Origin: Hymenobacter wooponensis
GTDB taxonomy: Bacteria > Bacteroidota > Bacteroidia > Cytophagales > Hymenobacteraceae
Length of the DNA: 36,888 nucleotides
Direction of reading: 5' to 3'
Assembly: GCF_004745865.1 (NCBI RefSeq)
Contig: NZ_SRKZ01000012.1
Coordinates: 1-36,888 of the forward strand
Below are positions 1 through 7,811 of the stretch, piece by piece (positions within the stretch are counted from its first letter, which is position 1; each line of letters begins with the position of its first letter). A program made the translations under genes and the position numbers. Under the pieces are notes generated by a model. The model made no database searches. It was not told where the DNA came from and saw nothing but the letters and a program-made list of their open reading frames with translations.

Positions 1-340
1 ACAACGTGGGTCCGGTAGCGTAGCGAATGAGACAAGGAGTTGGCTGAGCATGAAGTGCTTAACGATGTCTAACAAGACAAAGGTCAGCCCTCAAGACAGC
101 GTCTTAGTTTTGATGCGTACGCCCTGACTATATATCGCTATTTAGCACACTTGAGCGTGCCCACAGGCGGTACCATTGCAGTGACACCTCATAAGTCTAT
201 AGAGTAACACATATCATTGTAGATACATTAAAGGGATGTCACCTGACTTTCGTGGTAGTATCTCAGGCAGGCTGACCTAGGGTCTTTTACAAAATGAGTT
301 TCGTGCCTGACTTGCACCATTCACATAATTATTACTATTC
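1..340. other. Upstream region with no gene seen
   Basis: No convincing coding sequence, RNA gene or repeat was found here. A short frame is open from the window edge to about 126 but resembles nothing I know. It may hold the promoter of the gene starting at 341; no clear TAnnTTTG box was seen. Confidence 0.4.
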
Positions 341-2512
341 ATGATTAAACTTCGCAGGATTGCCGAGCCACCGGTAATGCACAGTCCGAGCATTGAACAA
401 GAACGCAGGAAGCTTTCTGAGTACTATCGTCTGGATACTCAAGACAGGCAAAGGCGCTTCGATTTTCCACTCAGATCGGTGCGCAAAATCAAGGAACCTT
501 TAATGGCGATGTGCAACGGCAAATGCGTCTACTGTGAGTCGAGTGTTTCCGCTACCCAAGGTAATTTAGAGTATTTCAGGCCTCGTGCCGGCGCCCGGGG
601 TTTGGGAGGAGAGTATGCTCCGTATCATTATTGGTGGCTTGCTTACGAATGGGATAACCTATTAATCTCTTGTCAGATATGCGATGGTAAATACAAACGC
701 GATTTTTTTCCGTTGGAGGACGAGAGCCAACGTGCGCCTTTTGGTGTCATAGGTAGCGGCTTGAGGACGGAAGGAGCCTTACTAATTGATCCGTGTCAAG
801 ATGACCCTGACGACCATCTTGATTTTCAGCCGGACGGTTTGGTGCGTTCTCGCACCAAAAAAGGAGAAGTAACAATCAAAATATTAGGGCTGAATCGCGC
901 CGAACTACTGGATCGGCGACGGCAATCCGCCCAGGAGTTGAGCTTATTTCTAAGCCTCTTGCAGCACCCAAGACGTGGCAAAAACGCCCCCGAAGTGATT
1001 GCGCTTGTTCAGCGAATTCAGGCCTTATACAGTCCTAATTGCCGGGCTGAGTACGTAGCTGTGCAGCGGCGTGTGTTCAATGACTGGTACCAGCAGCACG
1101 AAAACCTCTGGACGTCTTTCATTCAAACAGATGCTACTTCACCATCAGACCTCACCTTCTTGGAGTCCTCTGCGCCCCATAAAGAGGTGTCGGAGATTGA
1201 GGAGGCTAAAATCAAGCAAGTCAGCCTGCAATTGTCGGACTTGAAGCGTTTTTCGATTAAATCTATTGATATCGAGAACTTCAAGTCCCTAGAAAAGATA
1301 AGCCTCCAACTCCCGCCGGTAAATGATAAAGAATCGCGTGAATCGTGGCTGCTTCTATTGGGCGACAACGGCATTGGAAAAAGCTCCATTCTGCAAGCCG
1401 TGGCCCTCGCCTTAGCTGGGCAGAATCAACTCAATCGCCTGCAACTCGACCCCGCTGATTATCTGCGCCGGGGAACTAGTGACGGTAAGGTTGTAATCTG
1501 CAGCTACGAACACGACCATCCAGTCGTGCTTACCTTCAGCCCAGCTGGTTTTCAAGCAAGCGTGAACGAGGCGCCGACATTTATATTGGGGTATGGATCC
1601 ACCCGACTCCTGCCCAAAGGAAATATACAGCCCGATCCCAACCGGTTGCCGTACCTCAACATCGGTAATTTGTTTGATTATAGCGTAGCTCTCAGCGATC
1701 CACATAAATGGTTACGTGATGTTGCTCAAGAGGAATTCGACGAACGCATTGCGCCAGCTTTCTTTGATGTGCTTGCGCTGCGCGGTGACGACCGCTTGTT
1801 ATTAAGCGATGGCCGAATAGAAATTAAGCAGTTTGACGCGGTCCAGCCGCTTGAAGAAATCAGCGATGGCTACAAAACCATTGTGGGTTTGGTAGCCGAC
1901 ATTATGCAGACTCTTGCCAGTGACCACGCCACTTATCACAATACGCAGGGCATCGTGTTGCTCGATGAAATCGGCAATCACTTGCACCCTCGCTGGCGTT
2001 TGAAGATCGTGGGTGCGTTGCGCCGCGCCTTTCCTAAACTTCAATTTATTGTCACGACCCACGAGCCGTTGTGTTTGCGTGGCCTGTCACATGGAGAGGT
2101 CGTGGTGCTGGTGCGCGATCAAGCAGCAAAGGTGCGTACTTTAGACTACACACTTTTGCCCGATCACAGCGCCATGCGCGTAGATCAGTTGCTTACATCC
2201 GATCTATTTGGTCTCCTCAACGTGATGGACGAGGATCTGGAAACTACTTACGAAGAGTATTACCGCTTACTTTCCAAGAAAACTGAAAAACGCACGAAGG
2301 CAGACCGAGCGAAAATCAAGCGACTCTCGGGAAAACTAGCTGACAAGGAAGTGCTCGGGGCAACACCCCTAATCCAAGGTATTTATCAAGCTATAAAGGA
2401 AGAATACTTGGATTTTAAGCAAGAAGGCTTTCAGACTAAGGAAGCATTAAAGGATGAAACGGTCTCGGTAGTGAAAGACTATTTAGATAAACAGGAATTA
2501 GACTGGCTATGA
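341..2512 (+). CDS. HNH-like domain fused to AAA/SMC-type ATPase (Septu/retron-type)
   Basis: 723 aa. The N-terminal part (about 50-125) has the zinc-finger HNH fold of the retron/Septu nuclease family: CxxC at C62/C65 and again at C111/C114, with WDNL before the second pair. The His of the EHFRPK motif is Tyr78 and the Asn after C114 is Asp115, so this domain is probably catalytically dead. From about residue 305 an ABC/SMC-like ATPase follows, with 'IKSIDIENFKSL', Walker A GDNGIGKSS near 341-349, a signature-like ISDGYKT near 505, Walker B VLLDE near 540 and TTHEPL near 573. This is the PtuA-like architecture of anti-phage systems, in which the ATPase controls an HNH nuclease. It overlaps the next gene by 4 bp (ATGA), so the two are co-translated. 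Function is inferred from family; substrate unknown. Confidence 0.8.
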   Translation: MIKLRRIAEPPVMHSPSIEQERRKLSEYYRLDTQDRQRRFDFPLRSVRKIKEPLMAMCNGKCVYCESSVSATQGNLEYFRPRAGARGLGGEYAPYHYWWLAYEWDNLLISCQICDGKYKRDFFPLEDESQRAPFGVIGSGLRTEGALLIDPCQDDPDDHLDFQPDGLVRSRTKKGEVTIKILGLNRAELLDRRRQSAQELSLFLSLLQHPRRGKNAPEVIALVQRIQALYSPNCRAEYVAVQRRVFNDWYQQHENLWTSFIQTDATSPSDLTFLESSAPHKEVSEIEEAKIKQVSLQLSDLKRFSIKSIDIENFKSLEKISLQLPPVNDKESRESWLLLLGDNGIGKSSILQAVALALAGQNQLNRLQLDPADYLRRGTSDGKVVICSYEHDHPVVLTFSPAGFQASVNEAPTFILGYGSTRLLPKGNIQPDPNRLPYLNIGNLFDYSVALSDPHKWLRDVAQEEFDERIAPAFFDVLALRGDDRLLLSDGRIEIKQFDAVQPLEEISDGYKTIVGLVADIMQTLASDHATYHNTQGIVLLDEIGNHLHPRWRLKIVGALRRAFPKLQFIVTTHEPLCLRGLSHGEVVVLVRDQAAKVRTLDYTLLPDHSAMRVDQLLTSDLFGLLNVMDEDLETTYEEYYRLLSKKTEKRTKADRAKIKRLSGKLADKEVLGATPLIQGIYQAIKEEYLDFKQEGFQTKEALKDETVSVVKDYLDKQELDWL

Positions 2513-3351
2513 TATACTTAGAGCGTCCACCAGCACCTGCTTTTTTACTTGCTGATAATAATAAGTGGCTCCTCGAAATTGAACAAGCCAAAACTCATTA
2601 CGCTAATGGAATTGTAGATTCATTCAAATTCAATCATTACAGCGACAGCCTTGTTAAAGACGAACTGAAGAAAGTGTTTCCCAAGTGCGCTTACTGCGAA
2701 AGCAGCTACGGTGCTGTCTTTGACGGGGACGTAGAGCATTTTCGTCCCAAAGGCCAAGTCAACGAAAAGTCACCTAAGGCCCCGGGCTACTACTGGCTGG
2801 CTAACGATTGGGACAACCTCTTTTTGGCCTGCCAACACTGCAACCAGAGGAGGAGGCACCTGCTTGACGGCGCCAACAAACCCGAAAGCCTCGGTAAGCT
2901 CGACCAATTTCCTCTTAAGAGCGAGAGATACCGGCTTAAAGCTCCGACTGGAAATTTCGCTCGTGAAGAAGAAGCGCGTCTACTACTCAATCCTTGCAAG
3001 GATGACCCTAAGGTGCATTTGGCTTACGAACCGGAGGAGGCCGTCGTAGTAGCCTTGACCGTAATGGGAGCAGAGTCCGTGAAAGTATTCGCGCTTCAGC
3101 GTCCTCTTCTCGTTCAGGAGCGAAAGAAGCGGTTATACGAAGTTTCCTTGCAACTGAAAAGGGTAAAGCGAGCCCTGGAACGCATGAACCGGCATCCGAC
3201 TGATCCAACGGACAAAGATGAGTTTGAAGAGGAGTTCGCGGTCCTGCTTGGCTATACTGATACCAATGCATCCTATGCAGGAATGTGCCGTTTTTTTATT
3301 AGAAAATTCCTAAAGGATAACAACTTACTTCCACAAAAAATAATTGAATAG
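2509..3351 (+). CDS. HNH endonuclease (PtuB/retron-associated family)
   Basis: 280 aa. A stand-alone HNH protein of the type called 'retron system putative HNH endonuclease'. Visible motifs: C60/C63 (CAYC), E76-H77 in GDVEHFRPK, WDNL at 101-104, and C108/C111-N112 in CQHCN. All four zinc cysteines and the HNH catalytic His and Asn are present, unlike the fused copy upstream. It starts inside the stop of the ATPase gene (4-bp overlap), pointing to a nuclease-ATPase complex. The partner ATPase would be the sensor or regulator and this protein the DNA-cutting (or tRNA/RNA-cutting) effector; which nucleic acid is cut cannot be told from sequence. A 15-bp bidirectional terminator follows about 300 bp downstream. 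Confidence 0.8.
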   Translation: MIYLERPPAPAFLLADNNKWLLEIEQAKTHYANGIVDSFKFNHYSDSLVKDELKKVFPKCAYCESSYGAVFDGDVEHFRPKGQVNEKSPKAPGYYWLANDWDNLFLACQHCNQRRRHLLDGANKPESLGKLDQFPLKSERYRLKAPTGNFAREEEARLLLNPCKDDPKVHLAYEPEEAVVVALTVMGAESVKVFALQRPLLVQERKKRLYEVSLQLKRVKRALERMNRHPTDPTDKDEFEEEFAVLLGYTDTNASYAGMCRFFIRKFLKDNNLLPQKIIE

Positions 3352-3651
3352 TAGCTCAAGTAGGCTGATGTATGGCGTTATAGTCGTGCAGAAATAGGCG
3401 GACGATGCCGTCGAGCGGCTTCAGAAATCGGTAGAACTACAATAGCTTGTGTCTTGGCCGGTCAAGCTTGCTGGGCGCGTGGTGTTGAACCATTCTGGGC
3501 GGCGTTATTAATGGAGTTAGGGTAAGAGATTAATACACTACTCATTTTATAAGCTCTTAGCAGTATATGTAAAGTGTCTAATAAGGTAATTGAATATGGC
3601 TTGACCATTGGCCGACTTCCATTAAAGATCCAACTCTCAAGGTGGTAAAAA
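3352..3651. other. Intergenic stretch, possible transposase remnant
   Basis: No intact gene. On the minus strand around 3420-3500 a short frame reads PEWFNTTRPASLTG, reminiscent of the C-terminal YNTxRPHxxLGG motif of IS481/IS3-type integrases, flanked by stops. This could be a decayed insertion-sequence scrap; the match is short and weak. Confidence 0.2.
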
Positions 3652-3685
3652 AATAAGCCGAAGAGTATACACTCTTCGGCTTATT
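3652..3685. terminator. Bidirectional terminator between convergent genes
   Basis: Perfect 15-bp inverted repeat (AATAAGCCGAAGAGT and its complement) with a 4-nt loop ATAC. A-rich sequence on the left and TTATT on the right let it work on both strands. It lies between the HNH gene (plus) and the DUF6527 gene (minus). Confidence 0.85.
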
Positions 3686-3696
3686 ACAAATGGTTT

Positions 3697-4047
3697 TTAA
3701 AGACACCACCGAATGCGTCCTTTACGCATAACAAAATGACTTCGACAGCCCATGTTGCGCCATACTGAAGGCGCTAACGTTACCTCTCCCCATCTTGCCA
3801 AGCGATACTGCCAACGTGGCTTGGCATCCGGTAGTAAATTCAACTGAATGAGGCTCCGGCAACCACAAGGACAGAGAAAAGCCGCTTGCCATGGTGCGCC
3901 TACTTCCCCTACCAAGTACACCCGAGCTTGGTGTAATTGAGTAAGCGGGGGTAGCCATTCTACGGTTTCGGCTCTGTAGACCTGTCCCCGGAGGACATGC
4001 CAGAGAGTTTCCCCATGTCGCCACATGCGTTTCCACCACCTCATCAT
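3697..4047 (-). CDS. DUF6527 family protein of the ubiquitin-like operon
   Basis: 116 aa. Recognised as DUF6527 by the pattern FLCPCGC...IQLNL in the middle, a Trp-rich stretch (PRWQYRL), 'APSV' and a C-terminal GCRSHFVMRKGRIRW. The CPCGC cluster and the later Cys-His suggest a small metal-binding fold. It is the third gene of a minus-strand operon and its ATG overlaps the end of the JAB-E1 gene by 4 bp. DUF6527 genes are known to accompany bacterial E1/E2/JAB/ubiquitin-like cassettes, but the biochemical role is unknown to me; an E3-like, substrate or accessory role would be speculation. A second overlapping reading frame on the same strand is a shadow. Confidence 0.8.
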   Translation of the reverse strand: MMRWWKRMWRHGETLWHVLRGQVYRAETVEWLPPLTQLHQARVYLVGEVGAPWQAAFLCPCGCRSLIQLNLLPDAKPRWQYRLARWGEVTLAPSVWRNMGCRSHFVMRKGRIRWCL

Positions 4048-5441
4048 GCTTGTAGCCCAACCAAGCCTAAGAGGAGAGTGGTAGTTCCGCGGCCTACAAC
4101 ACTTCGTAAATGTTCATCCACGTCTAGCTCCGCTTCTGATGAAGCTACTAAGTAGTTGCCATGCAGGCTCAGCATCAATTGCGCACATTCCTCAGTACCA
4201 TGCCGGTAATGGTGAATGCGTTGGAGCAATTCCATAATAGCGGCAGCTGCTACATACATGTTTACTGGTAGTACTGCAGGACGATTCACGGGTACATCCT
4301 TAAAATACTGATTTTTTACCCGATCTGCGTGGCCAGCGGGATCCACGCGATAGGCACTTGCCGCGCGTAAGTCTTCGGCATCGTAGACTTGTCTGGTCTG
4401 CAGGGAAGATCGTCCTGGTTGCAGATAGTTGACAACCCCGCTAACCGAAGTAATGCCGCGGTCGGCAGACGCTACGAATTTGACACCCAAATCAAAGTAG
4501 GGTAGCACGTAGTAAGTAGCCAGTAGGTTCAACAATTCGCGCCCGTCGACACTGTCCAAACACCCAAATAATACGTCGCAGCTGGCCAGCTCCATTAATG
4601 CGTCTCTGCTATCATAGGCATTGACGGGAAAGCGGGTAATACGTGTGTGAAAGCCCATAGAGCTCACTGCTTCGGCTAACACATCGACCTTATTACGCTT
4701 TGCATCCGCGTCAGCAGCAGTGCTATTCAGGATACGGTTGAGGTTCTTATGCTCAACAGCATCAGGGTCGACAAGAACTAAGTGCCCGACGTTTAGTCGT
4801 GCTAGTTGTTCCACGACCGGACTACCTGTGCCGGAACAACCAACGACTCCAACTTTCAAACGGTGCATCCGTTGGTACGTTCCCTCTCCGAACGCTTGAG
4901 CGTTGCGCAGAGCAGCCTGTGTTACTTCAGCAGTGGAATCAGTGGGTGACCATATTTGTACTTGTGTACCTGCCAGCAAAACCTGTTCGAAGGGAATCGG
5001 CTTGGCTCCTTTACTGGAATATACCCGCCCAAATATGGTGCCGTCCGGGAGCATAACAGCGCTGGCCAGAGGCCGGGGCGCTTCGTCGAACCAGCCGAAT
5101 AGAGAGCCGAACAAGTCGTTGTCCGCCAGATCGTCCCGTTCAGAAAATTCGCTAAAGCCGGTAGGGTGGCTGTGAATTTTCAGCACCGATAGATCCCGGC
5201 CCCGGGCTTTTTCCATAAGAGGTTCGATGACCTCGGCTACCGGCCAATTAACCGCCACCGAGGTGCGCTGGCAAATGGCATGGGGGACGCACACTAGTTC
5301 GTGTACGAGCAGGCGTGTTAACCCTTCCACTTCTAGCCGGCCGCAGAGAGCAATGGCAACTGCTTCAAACCCGTCACCAGGAAATAGGTGTTGCTGCAGC
5401 TGCTCATAGTGAAATCCGGCGATGTTAAGCCCGTACCGCAT
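4044..5441 (-). CDS. JAB (JAMM) peptidase fused to ThiF-type E1 adenylyltransferase
   Basis: 465 aa, two domains. N-terminal JAB/MPN metallopeptidase: E26, then H90-S-H92 and S100-x2-D103, a complete JAMM motif (HxH-x7-SxxD). This domain would cleave after a Ubl C-terminus. C-terminal E1/ThiF Rossmann domain from about 190: GVVGCSGTGS (198-207) nucleotide loop, LVDPD (223-227), NLNR (233-236) with the arginine that contacts ATP, and CLDSVDGR near 294-301. No CxxC zinc pair is present, and no cysteine sits in the usual catalytic position after the CLDS block, so transfer may not use a thioester. It overlaps the upstream Ubl-E2 gene by 17 bp and the downstream DUF6527 gene by 4 bp. Having maturation and activation enzymes in one chain is compact for these systems. 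Confidence 0.85.
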   Translation of the reverse strand: MRYGLNIAGFHYEQLQQHLFPGDGFEAVAIALCGRLEVEGLTRLLVHELVCVPHAICQRTSVAVNWPVAEVIEPLMEKARGRDLSVLKIHSHPTGFSEFSERDDLADNDLFGSLFGWFDEAPRPLASAVMLPDGTIFGRVYSSKGAKPIPFEQVLLAGTQVQIWSPTDSTAEVTQAALRNAQAFGEGTYQRMHRLKVGVVGCSGTGSPVVEQLARLNVGHLVLVDPDAVEHKNLNRILNSTAADADAKRNKVDVLAEAVSSMGFHTRITRFPVNAYDSRDALMELASCDVLFGCLDSVDGRELLNLLATYYVLPYFDLGVKFVASADRGITSVSGVVNYLQPGRSSLQTRQVYDAEDLRAASAYRVDPAGHADRVKNQYFKDVPVNRPAVLPVNMYVAAAAIMELLQRIHHYRHGTEECAQLMLSLHGNYLVASSEAELDVDEHLRSVVGRGTTTLLLGLVGLQA

Positions 5442-6303
5442 ATGCTTGATGATTTACGGGATGGTCAAGACGCGGACGCTTGTCAAATTCCTGATCGAAC
5501 CAGAGGCGTGCCTGCTCCAAGTGTGTACCTAGGTTGTCAACGCCCATACGCCAAGGATTTATCCCTGTGCGGTGACGAGACCACATTTGGAATGCTTTGC
5601 CGTCAATTGTCCAAGGTGCAATAGCCAGGTTGTTGATTTGCTGGCCGTCTTTGCGATGCACTGGTGGATGGACGTAGACCATATCTAAAGCACACCGTGG
5701 GTATTCACTTGGCAATAGAACAGCTACATCGACCTGAGAAACTGTATACCCATCAGGTAATCCAAGACCGTGCATAAGCAGGCACATCTGTCCATTGACA
5801 ACGAGGGTTTCCCACCGGTCGGCATGACCGTTCAGGTATTCAGTGTCGGCCTCCGGAAGTACGAACTGGCGCCGGGGCGCCAGTTCGATTGCGGATTCTG
5901 CTCCTTCTGTGTTGTCCAGTGGGAGCGTCATAAACATCTCGATTCCCCACTCGGCCAGGTCTACTTTGTCGGTAGGCTTGACGCGGGTCACTTTCACCTT
6001 GCCATGTTCACGGCGTTGTTGGTTAAGTTGATATTGCCGCGAATTTTTACCAGCCAGGGCCAGGATTTCTTCTCCCGTAGGGTTCGAATTAGTGGTCTTG
6101 TATTTGTCGCCATCAATCATGAGGACATAGACCACTTCTTGGCCTGGATCAGGTGTCGGATGTGGACGATCATTCCGACAGTGATCGGCAATATCAATCG
6201 TGATGACCACTTGATTGCCATGTGTTTGCACATGTGCCGAAACAGAGTCCGGTTGCGAGGAATGCCCGTTTTGAGCAGGGCGGCGCTCATCTGAAGTGCT
6301 CAT
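5425..6303 (-). CDS. Ubiquitin-like (Multi_ubiq-type) domain fused to prokaryotic E2
   Basis: 292 aa, first gene of the operon. Residues 1-50 are polar and probably disordered. About 55-131 is a Multi_ubiq-type beta-grasp domain (YVLMIDGDKYKT, TGEEILALAGKNS, VDLAEWGIEMFMTLPLD). About 143-276 is an E2/UBC-like domain of the prokaryotic family E: RRQFVLPEADTEYL, GYTVSQVDVAVLLPSEYP, DMVYVHPPVHR, then FQMWSRHRTGINPWR (238-252) and DNLGTHL. The chain has only three cysteines (C42, C174, C204) and none follows the HPP loop where eukaryotic E2s carry theirs; the conserved SRHR segment is the likelier active region. The Ubl is internal, so its C-terminus must be freed by the JAB domain of the next gene, or it acts in cis. 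The role is inferred as protein modification, probably in phage defence. Confidence 0.75.
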   Translation of the reverse strand: MSTSDERRPAQNGHSSQPDSVSAHVQTHGNQVVITIDIADHCRNDRPHPTPDPGQEVVYVLMIDGDKYKTTNSNPTGEEILALAGKNSRQYQLNQQRREHGKVKVTRVKPTDKVDLAEWGIEMFMTLPLDNTEGAESAIELAPRRQFVLPEADTEYLNGHADRWETLVVNGQMCLLMHGLGLPDGYTVSQVDVAVLLPSEYPRCALDMVYVHPPVHRKDGQQINNLAIAPWTIDGKAFQMWSRHRTGINPWRMGVDNLGTHLEQARLWFDQEFDKRPRLDHPVNHQAYAVRA

Positions 6304-6743
6304 AAAGCTGGGTCAGTAAAAATGAATAGGACCCTCCATGCATACAGGCGCAAAGAGTGGAGGACTCAAGCACCCGGGCAGGTTTCAGATATAAGCGTTG
6401 CAATTCTCGATTAGAGTTGTAAGTTTGTATCCGAAACAAAAAGGAATGCTGGCTTGGGTTACTAGCCCAAGGATTCGTTGGCGCGAAGAAACATTCCAAG
6501 AGACCCTCTACCCGTTGCCTCGGGAAGAGGGTTTTACTGTTTGTGCTAGTATGTTAGAAAAATGTTTGAAGATTAAACCATGGGAAATGGCAGTCTTCTT
6601 GGAAGACTACAATGCAAATATAACAGTCTTTGGTTGACAGAAGAATATTTTCGCTTAATTTGTCGCTATCAAGGAACACAATCCTGTCATAATTGTTGAT
6701 AACCAATGGGTTGCATTCACCATTTTTTTTCGAACTTCAGCAT
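6304..6743. other. Divergent control region between Ubl operon and XRE-ImmA gene
   Basis: 440 bp between two divergent operons, so it should hold both promoters. An inverted repeat at 6592-6608 and a matching half-site near 6624 are listed separately. TTGACA at 6634-6639 followed after 16 bases by TAATTT could be a promoter for the rightward gene. A 79-codon frame from 6398 runs through here but resembles no family I know; treat as unproven. Confidence 0.4.
6592..6630. promoter_or_regulatory. Candidate operator: inverted repeat plus half-site
   Basis: AGTCTTC-TTG-GAAGACT (6592-6608) is a perfect 7-bp inverted repeat with a 3-nt spacer; the half-site CAGTCTT recurs at 6624-6630. It sits 115-150 bp ahead of the XRE-ImmA gene and just before a TTGACA motif, as expected for binding by the encoded HTH protein. 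Inferred only. Confidence 0.4.
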
Positions 6744-7811
6744 ATGACTACATTCCCGGATAGGCTGCGCGCTGCTCGCAAGATGAAGGGTTGGACTTTG
6801 CAGGAGCTAGCAGATCAAATAGGAAGCATAAGTAAACAGTCGCTTAACAAGTATGAGCAAGGGCTCATGAGGCCTGAAGGAGCACTGTTGAGTCTATTAG
6901 CAACTACTTTAGATGTAACAGTAGACTACTTTTTTCGACCTAATAGGATAGAGTTAGGGCAGGTAGAGTTCAGAAAGAAGGCAAAACTGTCTGCTAAAGA
7001 CCAAGGCATTATAGAAGAAAAGATTAAGGACTACCTAGAGCGCTATTTGGAAGTTGAAGAGCTTTTGGAGATAAAGCATGAATTCAACAGCCCTTTTGGA
7101 CATGACAAAGATGGCCGTGCTCGGCGTCAGCGGGTAAGCACTTATGCAGAAGTAGAAGCAGCAGCGATTGAAACGCTCAAAGCATGGAAACTGGGGATTA
7201 ACCCCATACCCAATGTTGTCGAAGCCCTAGAAGAGAATGGCGTCTGTGTACTAGTGCAGCCCGCCTCTGATGCATTTCACGGGCTTGCAACAACGGTTAG
7301 CAATATGCCTGTAATTGTTCTCAATGAGACAGATACTCCAGAGAGGCGTCGGTTTACGGCCTTGCATGAGCTTGGTCACTTAGTCTTGGATATTGCGGTT
7401 GATGATCCAAAAGAGCAAGAGAACTTTTGTCATTGGTTTGCTAGCGCAATGCTGTTGCCGCGAGAGATTGTGCATCGCATGTTCGGTACCAAACGCTCTC
7501 GGATTTCCATGTTTGAACTGATAGCCGTCAAGAAGCAGTATGGTATTTCAGTGCAAGCGACTATGCGGAGGTTAAATAAGCTGGGCATCGTAAATGATAG
7601 CCATTACAAGTATTTCTGTATTAAGATTGCTCCCAATAAAAAGGAAATTCATTTAGGGGCTTATTTGGGAGAGACTAATACCTCATATCGTTTTAGTCAG
7701 CTTATTCACCGCTTGTGGGCAGAGGACATTGTGTCAGACAGTAAAGCAGCTAACTTAGCTGGCATGACTTTGAGTGAGTTACAAATACAACTCACAGGTG
7801 CTGATGAATGA
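6744..7811 (+). CDS. XRE-family HTH / ImmA-IrrE metallopeptidase
   Basis: 355 aa from the ATG at 6744; a TTG 17 codons upstream is in frame but adds residues unlike the family. N-terminal Cro/C1-type helix-turn-helix (FPDRLRAARKMKGWTLQELADQIG, SKQSLNKYEQG). The middle and C-terminal part is an ImmA/IrrE zinc peptidase with ALHELGHLVLD (HExxH), preceded by NMPVIVLNE and RRRFTALHE, and followed by ENFCHWFASAMLLPRE. Known members cleave repressors (ImmA in ICEBs1, IrrE/DdrO in Deinococcus). It overlaps the next gene by 4 bp and is divergent from the ubiquitin-like operon. It may act as regulator or as the antitoxin-like partner of the PIN-like protein; the sequence does not decide which. Confidence 0.85.
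   Translation: MTTFPDRLRAARKMKGWTLQELADQIGSISKQSLNKYEQGLMRPEGALLSLLATTLDVTVDYFFRPNRIELGQVEFRKKAKLSAKDQGIIEEKIKDYLERYLEVEELLEIKHEFNSPFGHDKDGRARRQRVSTYAEVEAAAIETLKAWKLGINPIPNVVEALEENGVCVLVQPASDAFHGLATTVSNMPVIVLNETDTPERRRFTALHELGHLVLDIAVDDPKEQENFCHWFASAMLLPREIVHRMFGTKRSRISMFELIAVKKQYGISVQATMRRLNKLGIVNDSHYKYFCIKIAPNKKEIHLGAYLGETNTSYRFSQLIHRLWAEDIVSDSKAANLAGMTLSELQIQLTGADE

Noticed and set aside
1..340. A retron non-coding RNA or reverse transcriptase for the HNH-ATPase pair
   Set aside because: No reverse transcriptase is encoded in the window and no msr/msd-like inverted repeats were seen in 1-340; upstream sequence would be needed.
6398..6637. A 79-codon plus-strand frame in the divergent control region
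   Set aside because: It covers candidate operator and promoter sites, resembles no family and has an opposing frame; kept only as unproven.
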